Positions 14,141 through 21,038 of a stretch of DNA of 21,038 nt are shown here, in pieces. The DNA lies in NCBI GenBank assembly GCA_002307175.1, contig DBTS01000046.1, forward strand, positions 1 to 21,038. Direction: 5' to 3'. The notes under the pieces are model-generated. The model searched no databases. It was not told the DNA's origin and was given only the letters and a program-made list of their open reading frames with translations. A program made the translations under genes and the position numbers. The stretch comes from Rhodocyclaceae bacterium UBA1310. GTDB lineage: Bacteria > Pseudomonadota > Gammaproteobacteria > Burkholderiales > Rhodocyclaceae. The stretch's first letter is position 1; each line of letters begins with the position of its first letter.

Positions 14141-14572
14141 TTTACTGCTGGCGGAAATTTTATTTAATGCAGAGTGGGTGAAGTTAATAGGGATTTCACG
14201 GATGGAAGGAACTGTATTTAATTGTGGAAAATGAGCCCCGAATTTGCGGCACCAGATTTTTCAGCTGCGCTCAGGATAACTTCGGCAAATGAACCAAATA
14301 ACAGTATCGGTTGTCGAACCCGGATCCCGAAATCCGTTTGTGTGAGGGGATGGGTTTTTAAAGATGCTGATTTTTAAACACTAAATGCAGTAATTGGCGT
14401 ACTGACCACCCTTTTAGACATGTGCGAATGAAATATGCCGGCTTGTTTAAGCGTACATTTTATTTAACAATGCGGGTTTGTTGTGCGTTCGCCGAAAAGT
14501 TCTGATTGTGGAATTCAGTGAGTTGAGGCTGCGTGCTGTTGGCGCTCAGCTATGAGCGGAGGAATTTTTGAA

Positions 14573-15637
14573 GTGGTGAGCATGGCAGACAAGAGAGTCA
14601 CCCTGGCCGATGTGGCCAAGCTGGCGGGCGTGTCCAAACAGACCGTTTCCCGCGTTATCAACGATAGTGAGCACGTTACGCCTGAAACACGTGAGCGTGT
14701 GCTGCAGTGCATTAACGTGCTCGGCTTCAGGCCTAGTGCCCTGGCCCGGCAATTGAGCACAGGGCGCAGCTACACCCTGGGGGTGGTCAGCTGTGGTGGC
14801 TTCGGATATCTCGCCACCGGCGTTGCCTATCTCGGCATGGTGCGGCAGGCCGACAAGATGGGTTACGCCCTGCTGTCCAAAGAACTGACAGAATTTGGCC
14901 CGAACGCGATCCAGGCGATGCTCGATTTCATGATGGAGCGCCAGGTCGATGGCTTGATCTGGGCCGGCCCGGAAATTGGGGATAGCCACGTGTGGCTCAA
15001 TGAATTTGACCCCTCCACGCTGCCGATGCCGATGATCGTGGTAAACGCCTCGCAGCGCGGGCTGATCGATACAGTGGCGTTTGACAACTGTGAGTCCGGC
15101 CGGATTGCCACCGAGCATCTGCTGAGTCTGGGGCGGCGCAAAATCGGCCATATCTCAGGCCCGATGAGTCGTTGGGTGGCACGTCAGCGCGTCATTGGCT
15201 GGCAACAGGCGCTTGATGCTGCGGGGCTGCCGGAGTGCAAGGAATACTTCTTTGAGGGCGACTGGGAACCTGCCACGGGTGGTCGGGGCTTGCGGCGCCT
15301 GCGCGAGATATGCCCGGAGCTGGATGCGGTTTTCGTCAGCAGTGATCGCATGGCGCTGGGTGTGCTGCATGAAGCGCATCGCATCGGCCTGCGCATTCCC
15401 GAAGACATTGCAGTCATCGGGATCGACAATGCGCCGGAAAGCGAATTCATGATTCCGCCACTGTCGACCATGACCCAGGATACGCCGGCGATGGCCGAGT
15501 GTGCCTTGCGGCTCCTGATCCGGCGTATCTGCGAACGTCGTGGTGATCCGTATCCGCCCCTGTGTGCCGAAGCCGAAGATCCTATCCTGCACCATGAGCT
15601 GGTGCTGCGTGAGAGCACACTGGGCGTGAAGCGCTAA
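14573..15637 (+). CDS. LacI-family transcriptional regulator
   Basis: This protein of about 354 residues has the LacI helix-turn-helix at its N-terminus (VTLADVAKLAGVSKQTVSRVIN), the hinge-region SALARQLSTGRSYTLGVV, and a periplasmic-binding-protein-like effector domain with the usual late motifs (VFVSSDRMALGVLHEAHRIGL, DIAVIGIDNAPESEFMIPPLSTM). Three starts are possible. ATG 14552 has no ribosome binding site. GTG 14573 follows a strong GGAGG by ten bases. ATG 14582 gives the classic short N-terminus but has only GGTGAG one base away. I prefer 14573. No sugar-utilisation genes lie beside it, so its regulon is elsewhere and the inducer cannot be predicted. Autoregulation through a site in the AT-rich upstream region is plausible. 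Confidence 0.88.
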   Translation: MVSMADKRVTLADVAKLAGVSKQTVSRVINDSEHVTPETRERVLQCINVLGFRPSALARQLSTGRSYTLGVVSCGGFGYLATGVAYLGMVRQADKMGYALLSKELTEFGPNAIQAMLDFMMERQVDGLIWAGPEIGDSHVWLNEFDPSTLPMPMIVVNASQRGLIDTVAFDNCESGRIATEHLLSLGRRKIGHISGPMSRWVARQRVIGWQQALDAAGLPECKEYFFEGDWEPATGGRGLRRLREICPELDAVFVSSDRMALGVLHEAHRIGLRIPEDIAVIGIDNAPESEFMIPPLSTMTQDTPAMAECALRLLIRRICERRGDPYPPLCAEAEDPILHHELVLRESTLGVKR

Positions 15638-15665
15638 ATAAAATCAGCTTATTGTGTTTGCCTGC

Positions 15666-15690
15666 TGAGCCCGGATGCCCTCCGGGCTCA
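15666..15690 (+). terminator. Terminator hairpin between lacI-family gene and repeat-protein gene
   Basis: TGAGCCCGGA and TCCGGGCTCA form a perfect 10-bp GC-rich stem around a 5-base loop, 28 bases after the regulator's stop. The downstream T content is modest (GTCGTTT). The genes on either side converge, so the stem may serve both, but the - strand side has no T-run. Confidence 0.65.
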
Positions 15691-15725
15691 GTCGTTTCCG
15701 GATTGTGCCAAGTTTGCCCAGTCGA

Positions 15726-18032
15726 TCATCGTTCTCGGGGTGGTGCGTTACGGCGGCGGACGAACACGACCAAACCCCCCAGCAGAAGGATGACTGCGCT
15801 ACCCAGGCCCGCAAAGACTGCAGTTTTGTGTGGCCTCAACTGGCTCCGCAAGCCATGCCAGAAGGCATTGTCAGTCAAATTGTCAGTCATGTGGCGCAGG
15901 CTGAAAAAGCGGGCATTCCAGAAATTCGGAGTGGCCGGGCGGAATGCTCCGGCAGCACCGTGCTGCAGATAGTGCTGATAGATTTTTCGCGCTGCATCAG
16001 GATCGCGATTGATCAGCCATGAAAAGGCATTGGCATGAATCTGGGCGTAGGTAAGCGAGCGGGGAGGGAGGCTCTCCGCTGCCTGCATGGCCAACTGCGC
16101 GGCACGATAGCGATAATGGAAGCGTTTCTCGATAACAGGTGTGGAGCTTGCAAAGCGCCCAATTTCAGGGCTCAGGGCAAGCTTGCCGGCTTTGGGCGGG
16201 AGGATCACGTCTTCAGCGCTGCCACCATACACGTACCAGTCTGGCGTCAACTCGTAGCCCATGATTTCCATGCCGTTCCAGCGTGCAATGTGGGCCGCCT
16301 CATACAGCGATTCGGCGCGCCCTGTGGCGGTCCATGCGTGGTCAGCACGGCGCAGTGCAAGGATGTAGGCATGAGCCTGTTCGCGCACATCGATGCGTGG
16401 CTCGAAATGTTCGTCGCTGGCAGAGTGGAAGTAGCCTAATGCCTCGTCATAGCGGCCTTCGCGCATGAGACGGCGGGCGAGCAGATCGCGCAGCTGGATG
16501 GCCGGGCTGAAGGCGGGCCATTCCGCTCCGGGGTCCGGGCGGGGAATATAGCCCTTGGTTGCCGTGCCATGCGCGAGCAGGGTGACAGAGGGGCGGGGAA
16601 CCCTGGCATCCACAAACGCTTTGAGTTCGTCTGTCGTCAGAATGCGCTCGGCAAGATAAGCCGTGTCGTTCCAGTACTTTCCCGCCACGGCATAGAACTG
16701 TTCAAATGCCAGATGAATGTCGCCGCGTGCCAGCAGGAGCGTGCCGTTTTCCGCCCGCAGGCGCGTCTGGCTGGCGTTATCCGTGAGGGCCGCCGGGTTT
16801 GTGAGTGCCTCGGCAAAAAGCCGGCGGGCATCCTCCGGATGGCCGTTGCGGAGTGCCAGTTTGGCCTCAATCCAGTGCGCCAGTGCCGTGTCACTGCGGC
16901 GTGCAAATTTGCCGGCCGCCTCAAAGTTACCCTGCGCATAGGCTGCTGCTGCGAGCCTGTCTCCATCCGCCGGAGCCTTGATGCCGGCACGCTCCAGGGC
17001 TGCGATAAAGCTTTGCAGGCGGCGTGGCGCGGCTGTGGCAGCCTGACTGGTGACTGACGAGGCCTGAAAGTTGGCAAGGGCATTGTCTGCAGCGGTGTCG
17101 TCAGCCCCGTAGGCGAGCAGATAGCGGATCAGCAGGCGCTGCACGAGCGGGGTCGAGATGTTGCGCTCCAGCAGGGCAGGGTCGTGCAGCAGTGTCTGTG
17201 CCATCATTCTCAGCGAGGCGGTTGCGCCAAGCGAACCGTAGCTTGCCTGCTCAGCATAGAGTGCGACGGCGCCCACGTGGTCTTTCCTTTCCAGATGAGC
17301 TGCAGCTTGGGCGCCGTAGCTATCCAGGCCGAGGAAGAGTGGGTCAGGCGCGCCCGTCAGGGCAAGCTGGCGCGCCAGCTCGAAGTGCCCGTCGATGGTC
17401 GCCAATGAGGTGTCGGGAAGGTTTTCATTTTCGCTTCTGGCCAGGGAATAGGCCGCCCATACTCCGCGCAGCTGACGTTGGCGTGCCGGCAATGCCAGCA
17501 CCGCCTTGAAGCGTTGCACCGATTGGCGTGCTGCGCGCGCCGAGGCCTCCTTACGTTGCTGCAGACAGACGCCCCGTTTTGGTGGTGGCAAGCTGGCCTC
17601 GCAGCCTTCTGCCCGGCCGTGATTGAGGCCGAAGTCTACCGCCGCTGCGGTGTACAGGCGGACGTCTTCGGGCAAGTCCTGACCGAGCGCATAGGCGCTG
17701 TTACCGTCAGCAGCCTGGCGCATGCGCAGGATCAGCGCAGCCTGCGCCTTGCTGAGGCCCTGGTTTTCCGCCTTGCTGCGCAAGCTTTCCAGGCTTGCCT
17801 GATCCTGGTCGTCGGTATAACCGTCCCCAGGTGCATGCGGCAGTATCTGGCCCGGTGTCGCCAGCAGATGCTGCATGTCATACTGGAAATTGCCTTCCAC
17901 CGGATGTTGCAGGGCCGCTTGGCGATCCTGGGTGAGCATGGCGGGAAAGTCGAAACCACAGGCAATCACCAGCCCTGCCCCGAGGGCCAGAACCAGGGAT
18001 GCGGCGATGATGCGAAGTTTAGTTGCGGGCAT
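15726..18032 (-). CDS. Uncharacterised helical-repeat envelope protein with lipobox and C-terminal membrane helix
   Basis: I do not recognise a named family for this 768-residue protein. Residues 1-25 look like a lipoprotein signal ending in LVIAC (Cys25, then Gly). Most of the rest is alpha-helical with tetratricopeptide-like stretches, for example AYAQGNFEAAGKFAR, LALRNGHPEDARRLFAEAL and EGRYDEALGYFHSASDE. A single hydrophobic helix at about 737-757 is followed by RRRNAPPRER. The body should therefore be periplasmic, with possible anchoring at both ends. Its start overlaps the end of the DUF3142 gene by 14 bases, and no ribosome binding site of its own is visible, so translation is probably coupled and the two products probably work together. 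A scaffold or assembly role is a guess. The stop converges on the LacI-family gene across an 88-base gap with a strong hairpin. Confidence 0.75.
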   Translation of the reverse strand: MPATKLRIIAASLVLALGAGLVIACGFDFPAMLTQDRQAALQHPVEGNFQYDMQHLLATPGQILPHAPGDGYTDDQDQASLESLRSKAENQGLSKAQAALILRMRQAADGNSAYALGQDLPEDVRLYTAAAVDFGLNHGRAEGCEASLPPPKRGVCLQQRKEASARAARQSVQRFKAVLALPARQRQLRGVWAAYSLARSENENLPDTSLATIDGHFELARQLALTGAPDPLFLGLDSYGAQAAAHLERKDHVGAVALYAEQASYGSLGATASLRMMAQTLLHDPALLERNISTPLVQRLLIRYLLAYGADDTAADNALANFQASSVTSQAATAAPRRLQSFIAALERAGIKAPADGDRLAAAAYAQGNFEAAGKFARRSDTALAHWIEAKLALRNGHPEDARRLFAEALTNPAALTDNASQTRLRAENGTLLLARGDIHLAFEQFYAVAGKYWNDTAYLAERILTTDELKAFVDARVPRPSVTLLAHGTATKGYIPRPDPGAEWPAFSPAIQLRDLLARRLMREGRYDEALGYFHSASDEHFEPRIDVREQAHAYILALRRADHAWTATGRAESLYEAAHIARWNGMEIMGYELTPDWYVYGGSAEDVILPPKAGKLALSPEIGRFASSTPVIEKRFHYRYRAAQLAMQAAESLPPRSLTYAQIHANAFSWLINRDPDAARKIYQHYLQHGAAGAFRPATPNFWNARFFSLRHMTDNLTDNAFWHGLRSQLRPHKTAVFAGLGSAVILLLGGLVVFVRRRNAPPRER

Positions 18033-19275
18033 GGAGTTCGGGTCCGGGGGAGTGGCTGCAGCGTGCCCAGCCGATGATGAATTGGCGGCCTGGCGGAATC
18101 AGCCCCATTTGCCTTGCCTGCAGGCTGGGGCCGGGAATAACGGCGGCAGCAGAGTTGGCAGTAAGGGTGTCGGTAGCAATAGTGCCGGTCGCGATGAAGT
18201 CGTAGCCATTCAGCCCATCTGCCACTGTGCAGTTCTTGGGAAGTGCAATCGCCTGTGGTTTTTCAAGGTCAATGTCTGAGGGATTGGCCAGGATGATGTC
18301 AAACAGGAGTCCATCATTATGTTGGCGAGCCGATACTCGCAGAGTGCCGTTCAGCGGGGCTCCCGTCACGACAGTACGCCAGGTGCGGGGACTCCACGTG
18401 CGCCGGTCTCCGGCTACCGGCAGGCGGAACCAGGCAATGCCGGCCAGATTGGGCGGGCGACTGCGTTCGAGCTCCCGGATAAAGATCTGGATGAGTCTGG
18501 GAGGGACGATCACCTCACGCGTCCGGGCAGCATCCCCCAGTAGCGGCATTTCGCTTTGCACGCCGGCAAGATTGCCATACGCGTCGAAGCGCAGCTGCGC
18601 GCCGTAAGCGGGTAAGGCGACGCGGAAGGCATGGCGGCTGACTTTGGCATAGCGTTGGATCCAGGCTGCCGCGTGTAGCGGGTCAAAAAGTCCGCGCCTG
18701 GGGTTTTCGACGGCATGCACTTGCAGCACGCTTTCATCGGTTTGCGCCAGCACCTCGGCAAGCTGTTCAGACTCCAGCCAGTCAGGCAGTGCCGTGATGG
18801 ATAGAGGCAGCGAGGTGGGTAATGTCTTGCGCAGATTCTGCAGAAAGGCGGCGTAGCGGGCGAGTTGGCTGCGCGCACAATCATGATCGATTTCCACGCC
18901 GGCAGGCTCAAGATGTGCAGCCCGCAGGCGTTCGAGTTCATGCAGTACCTGCTGGCGCAGGATGTTTTCATCGAAGTGGCTGATCTGCCCCTCAATGCGG
19001 ATCACTGCAATGACAGGTCGTTGGCTCGCCTGCAGCGCTGCGATATCGGGGCTGACAGACTGCAGTTCGCCAGCCGCACTGATCTGGGCAAGCAGAATGC
19101 GCCAGGCGCGGACGAGATCGCGATTCTGGTGTATCGCCGCGCCGACTTCCGGCCGCCACTGTCGCTGCCAGACATAGGCATCATGATCGAGTGGCGCATG
19201 GAGCTGCAGGGGAATGCAGAGTGAAGCCGCCAACGACAGAGCCACCAGGCTGCACAGATATGCGGCTGCTTTCAT
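18019..19275 (-). CDS. DUF3142 domain protein, exported
   Basis: This 418-residue protein starts with a hydrophobic signal (residues 1-26). It then has the DUF3142 hallmark DAYVWQRQW (32-40), a VIRIEGQ strand, GVEIDHDCARSQLARYAAFL (126-145) and LPLSITALPDWL (156-167). The order, strand-acid-helix followed by LSITALP, resembles TIM-barrel glycoside hydrolases in which an acidic residue ends a core strand, so a polysaccharide-related enzyme is possible. I know of no characterised member. AGGGAAG immediately precedes the ATG, supporting the start. The last 14 bases overlap the start of the helical-repeat protein gene, indicating a two-gene translational unit. The FeeM-like gene lies 156 bases upstream on the same strand. 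The location is periplasm or outer-membrane face. Confidence 0.82.
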   Translation of the reverse strand: MKAAAYLCSLVALSLAASLCIPLQLHAPLDHDAYVWQRQWRPEVGAAIHQNRDLVRAWRILLAQISAAGELQSVSPDIAALQASQRPVIAVIRIEGQISHFDENILRQQVLHELERLRAAHLEPAGVEIDHDCARSQLARYAAFLQNLRKTLPTSLPLSITALPDWLESEQLAEVLAQTDESVLQVHAVENPRRGLFDPLHAAAWIQRYAKVSRHAFRVALPAYGAQLRFDAYGNLAGVQSEMPLLGDAARTREVIVPPRLIQIFIRELERSRPPNLAGIAWFRLPVAGDRRTWSPRTWRTVVTGAPLNGTLRVSARQHNDGLLFDIILANPSDIDLEKPQAIALPKNCTVADGLNGYDFIATGTIATDTLTANSAAAVIPGPSLQARQMGLIPPGRQFIIGWARCSHSPGPELHARN

Positions 19276-19431
19276 CTTCCCTGCTTGCGTTGAAACGAGA
19301 CCTGATCTTAACAGGCTGGGGAAGCGGAGAGTTTCCAGTGCCCCTTGTGTCTGCTATCGGTCAGAAACGGGGTTGCGTCACAATGAGACAGAGTGCGTCG
19401 ATGTGGTGATTTTCTGGTGAGCCTTGTCAGG

Positions 19432-20106
19432 CTATTCGTGAAGCTTGGCGATGCCGCTGGCGGGGAGGTGTAGCAGCACGCGTTCGCCCTTGCCTTTGGT
19501 CTTGCGCTTGTCAATGCGCAGAAAACCCAGCCGGCTGCAGTAGAACGCGGCTTGCCGGCGCGGGCATTCCGCCACGATATCTGTGGCGCCCCACTCCGAC
19601 ACCGCGCCAGAAAGTGCATGAATCATTGGCGAGAGCAGTGAATCCAGCGGTACGCGTGTGGAGAAGGCGCTTTGCTCCACTTCCACAAGAATGCCGCCCT
19701 GTTCCCGTATCCTGCCTAAGGCTTCGCTGTGTGCGGCATCCAGTGCCAGCCCTTGCGGACCATCCTTACGCAGGATGACGACAGCATTGGCGCGTGAGTC
19801 GCTTTTCGGTGTCAGCCCGGCATGCATGGAGAGTGCCACCACGCGTTCGTGTGATTCATGGGGCGTGAGAGGCGGATTCTGATGGATGTGCGAGAGGAAG
19901 ATTCGTGCCTGTTCGAGCTGCCACTGGGTGACGGCAAGCCCGATCCGCAGGCTTTGCCCGGCAATTTCCAGGCAGTTCTCGAACGCCATTTCGCGCAGAA
20001 CTTCAAACAGATAGGTCTGTGTTGGGCCAACCCCTGATGCAGACTGCGCCGTCAGGCGCCGCCGGTGCTGTGGGGGGGTAATCGAAGCAGGTCGATCCGA
20101 GGCCAC
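19432..20106 (-). CDS. GNAT-fold protein resembling FeeM-type N-acyl amino acid synthases
   Basis: This 224-residue soluble protein is probably an acyltransferase of the GNAT fold. The order of motifs fits the FeeM/autoinducer-synthase-like group. RIGLAVTQWQLEQAR (54-68) resembles the usual opening, GLALDAAHSEALGRIREQGG (119-138) the LPLD-x-L-R segment, ILVEVEQSAF (139-148) the E-V-x-x-x-A strand, and TDIVAECPRRQAAFYCSRLGF (175-195) the closing H/R-x-x-FY-x-x-LGF motif. FeeM enzymes join long-chain acyl groups from acyl carrier protein to amino acids. The expected His in the last motif is replaced by Arg/Gln here. The start is a GTG without a good ribosome binding site; Met40 (19989) would also leave the domain intact. 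Similarity is from motif memory, so the function is tentative. Confidence 0.55.
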   Translation of the reverse strand: MASDRPASITPPQHRRRLTAQSASGVGPTQTYLFEVLREMAFENCLEIAGQSLRIGLAVTQWQLEQARIFLSHIHQNPPLTPHESHERVVALSMHAGLTPKSDSRANAVVILRKDGPQGLALDAAHSEALGRIREQGGILVEVEQSAFSTRVPLDSLLSPMIHALSGAVSEWGATDIVAECPRRQAAFYCSRLGFLRIDKRKTKGKGERVLLHLPASGIAKLHE

Positions 20107-20210
20107 GATGGAATGGGTATGAGGTGAATGATTGAACTATTGGATTGTTACTAATATGACAAAAGTACTAAGCTTCACGGTTCGCTCATTATAGGGTGAA
20201 GGTTTTGATT

Positions 20211-20327
20211 TGCCACACATTTTTTATCATATTTAAATAGTCTTTGTGGCACTGCAACAGGGGCTTCCGTCTAACGGCGGCGCAAGCCCCCTGCGCGGTC
20301 AAACCGCTGCTGCAGGCGGCAGCCTGT
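20211..20327. repeat. Cluster of four inverted repeats, possible structured RNA
   Basis: Four adjacent inverted repeats are visible. TGCCACA/TGTGGCA (20211-20217 and 20245-20251) surround 27 AT-rich bases. CAGGGGCTT pairs with AAGCCCCCTG across a small inner CCG/CGG stem (20258-20293, one bulge). GCGGT-CAA-ACCGC lies at 20295-20307. CAGGC-GGCA-GCCTG lies at 20313-20326. No T-run follows on either strand. The compact array suggests a structured leader, small RNA or a repeat element; I cannot match it to a known riboswitch. Confidence 0.45.
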
Positions 20328-20553
20328 GGGGCCGTGATGTGTCCGGATAAATCTCCGGTTTGCCACTCCAGACAAGCTGCACCGCAATCATGATTATAAA
20401 CCATGAAGTCAGCAAGGTATTTCAAAGAAGTTTTTGAAATTGCATGGCATGCGGATGCCGGTGCAGATGCATTGGCTGGAAGAAGACTGTGCCGCAGAAG
20501 GATTGCAGTTTGTGCGGGAGTGCGTGGAGATGCCGCGGGAACCGGGGTATCGT

Positions 20554-20584
20554 CCTGTCTGCAGTCCGGCTGGACGCAGACAGG
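20554..20584 (-). terminator. Long hairpin behind the PiT gene
   Basis: CCTGTCTGC/GCAGACAGG gives a perfect 9-bp outer stem, and GTCC/GGAC continues it past a single bulged A, with a four-base loop. It lies 17 bases past the PiT stop codon. No T-run follows on the - strand, so it is a 3'-end or Rho-assisted structure rather than a classic intrinsic terminator. Confidence 0.45.
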
Positions 20585-20601
20585 AGGCCGGGCTTACAGA
20601 G

Positions 20602-21038
20602 TTACAGAACGTGATGCCCAACCCACCACGCGACGGCGGCGATGAGTGCGCTGCAGGGGATGGTGAGAATCCACGCCCAGATGATGCTGCTGGCCAGCCC
20701 CCAGCGCACTGCGGAGAAGCGCTGTGCGGCGCCAACGCCGACAATGGCGCCGGTGATGGTGTGGGTTGTGGAGACCGGGATACCCAGCGCGGAAGCCAGG
20801 AACAGCGTGATCGCACCGCCGGTTTCAGCGCAGAAACCGCCAACCGGTTTGAGCTTGGTGATGCCCTGACCAAGCGTCTTGACGATACGCCAGCCACCAA
20901 ACAGGGTGCCCATGCCGATGGCCGAGTAGCACGAAGCAATCACCCACATCGGCGGTCTGTCGGTATCCACAGGCAGGTAGCCGCTAGTCATCAGCAGCAG
21001 CCAGATGATCCCGATGGTTTTCTGCGCATCGTTGCCGC
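20602..21038 (-). CDS. PiT-family inorganic phosphate transporter, C-terminal part (runs off the window)
   Basis: Only the last 145 or so codons are present; the gene continues beyond the right edge and its start is not visible. At the window edge the translation reads GNDAQKTIGIIWLLLM, the PiT signature. About 75 residues later comes STTHTITGAIVGVGAAQRF, the second conserved PiT motif, then membrane helices ending in WWVGHHVL. PiT proteins import phosphate, usually as a metal-phosphate complex, with protons or sodium across the inner membrane. An internal Met at 20991 is not the real start, because the frame and the signature continue upstream of it. Whether a PhoU-like gene accompanies it, as is common, cannot be seen here. 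Confidence 0.9.
   Translation of the reverse strand, partial: GNDAQKTIGIIWLLLMTSGYLPVDTDRPPMWVIASCYSAIGMGTLFGGWRIVKTLGQGITKLKPVGGFCAETGGAITLFLASALGIPVSTTHTITGAIVGVGAAQRFSAVRWGLASSIIWAWILTIPCSALIAAVAWWVGHHVL

Larger units (their letters stand above)
14012..14572. other. AT-rich intergenic region between ygiQ and the LacI-family gene
   Basis: No open frame of note. The composition is clearly more AT-rich than the flanking genes. It contains a candidate ygiQ promoter, a LacI-type palindrome, and a direct repeat of TTTTTAAA (14355-14362 and 14371-14378, offset 16). There is a GTGAA-N12-TTCAC inverted repeat (14178-14199), a CGGAT/ATCCG hairpin (14321-14336), and a near-perfect TTGTTTAA/TTTAACAA repeat (14443-14470, 7 of 8 paired) close to where the regulator's promoter should be. 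I cannot assign a single clear promoter for the + strand gene. Confidence 0.5.
20107..20601. other. Stem-loop-rich intergenic region between PiT and FeeM-like genes
   Basis: No protein gene is supported in these 495 bases; the open frames present lack ribosome binding sites or are antisense to the PiT gene. The left part holds a weak - strand promoter for the FeeM-like gene (TTGTCA 20162-20157, TAGTTC 20139-20134, spacing 17). The centre holds a cluster of hairpins (20211-20327). A + strand promoter-like pair, TTGCCA (20210-20215) and TTTAAA (20232-20237) with 16-base spacing, precedes that cluster. The right part holds a long hairpin just behind the PiT stop. Confidence 0.55.

Noticed and set aside
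20403..20645. Possible small + strand protein gene or frameshifted gene remnant (ATG 20403, with a second open frame from 20449 to the window edge).
   Set aside because: Neither start has a ribosome binding site, no family is recognisable, and most of the second frame is simply antisense to the PiT gene.
20409..20939. 176-codon - strand frame overlapping the PiT gene.
   Set aside because: It is out of frame with the PiT gene and has the Arg/Ser/Pro-rich composition of a shadow frame.

Overview
The window reads as a chromosomal segment of a Gram-negative proteobacterium, most likely a betaproteobacterium. The evidence is outer-envelope glycan genes, a periplasmic TRAP binding protein, lipoprotein-type signals, and SotB, PdxI and YgiQ proteins that stay very close to the enterobacterial ones. 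I cannot name the genus. Base composition is moderately GC-rich, except for three unusual non-coding stretches (1-590, 14012-14572 and 20107-20601). I see no rRNA, tRNA, CRISPR array, insertion sequence or phage gene.

Layout. 1-590 has no convincing gene; its + strand is nearly free of T and it ends in a C-run array that is a potential G-quadruplex on the - strand. 594-2931 (- strand) carries a SotB-type sugar exporter and a PdxI/YdbC-type aldo/keto reductase. A LysR regulator diverges from the reductase and is followed closely by a second LysR gene (3027-4875). The divergent gap has facing promoters and a perfect T-N11-A palindrome, the classic LysR arrangement.

4884-10091 (- strand) is a compact five-gene operon, in transcription order: GtrA flippase, GtrB-like polyprenyl-phosphate glycosyltransferase, a second GtrA, a UDP-galactopyranose-mutase-like flavoprotein, and a GT-C membrane glycosyltransferase with an extra periplasmic beta-sandwich. 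It looks like a lipid-linked sugar system that makes, flips and attaches a sugar to a surface glycan. It resembles the phage-type gtrABC O-antigen modification loci but adds a flavoenzyme and a second flippase subunit.

An 804-base gap follows. It contains a candidate small RNA on the - strand and a good promoter for an orphan TRAP substrate-binding protein (10896-11879). Convergent to that is the radical-SAM protein YgiQ (11888-14011), then an AT-rich gap and a LacI-family regulator (about 14573-15637).

The right part (- strand) holds a FeeM-like acyltransferase-fold protein, then an overlapping pair: a DUF3142 protein and a 768-residue helical-repeat protein with a lipobox at one end and a membrane helix at the other. 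This uncharacterised envelope pair and the gtr-like operon are the two best candidates for an undescribed system. The window ends inside a PiT phosphate transporter, separated from the FeeM-like gene by an intergenic region full of stem-loops.
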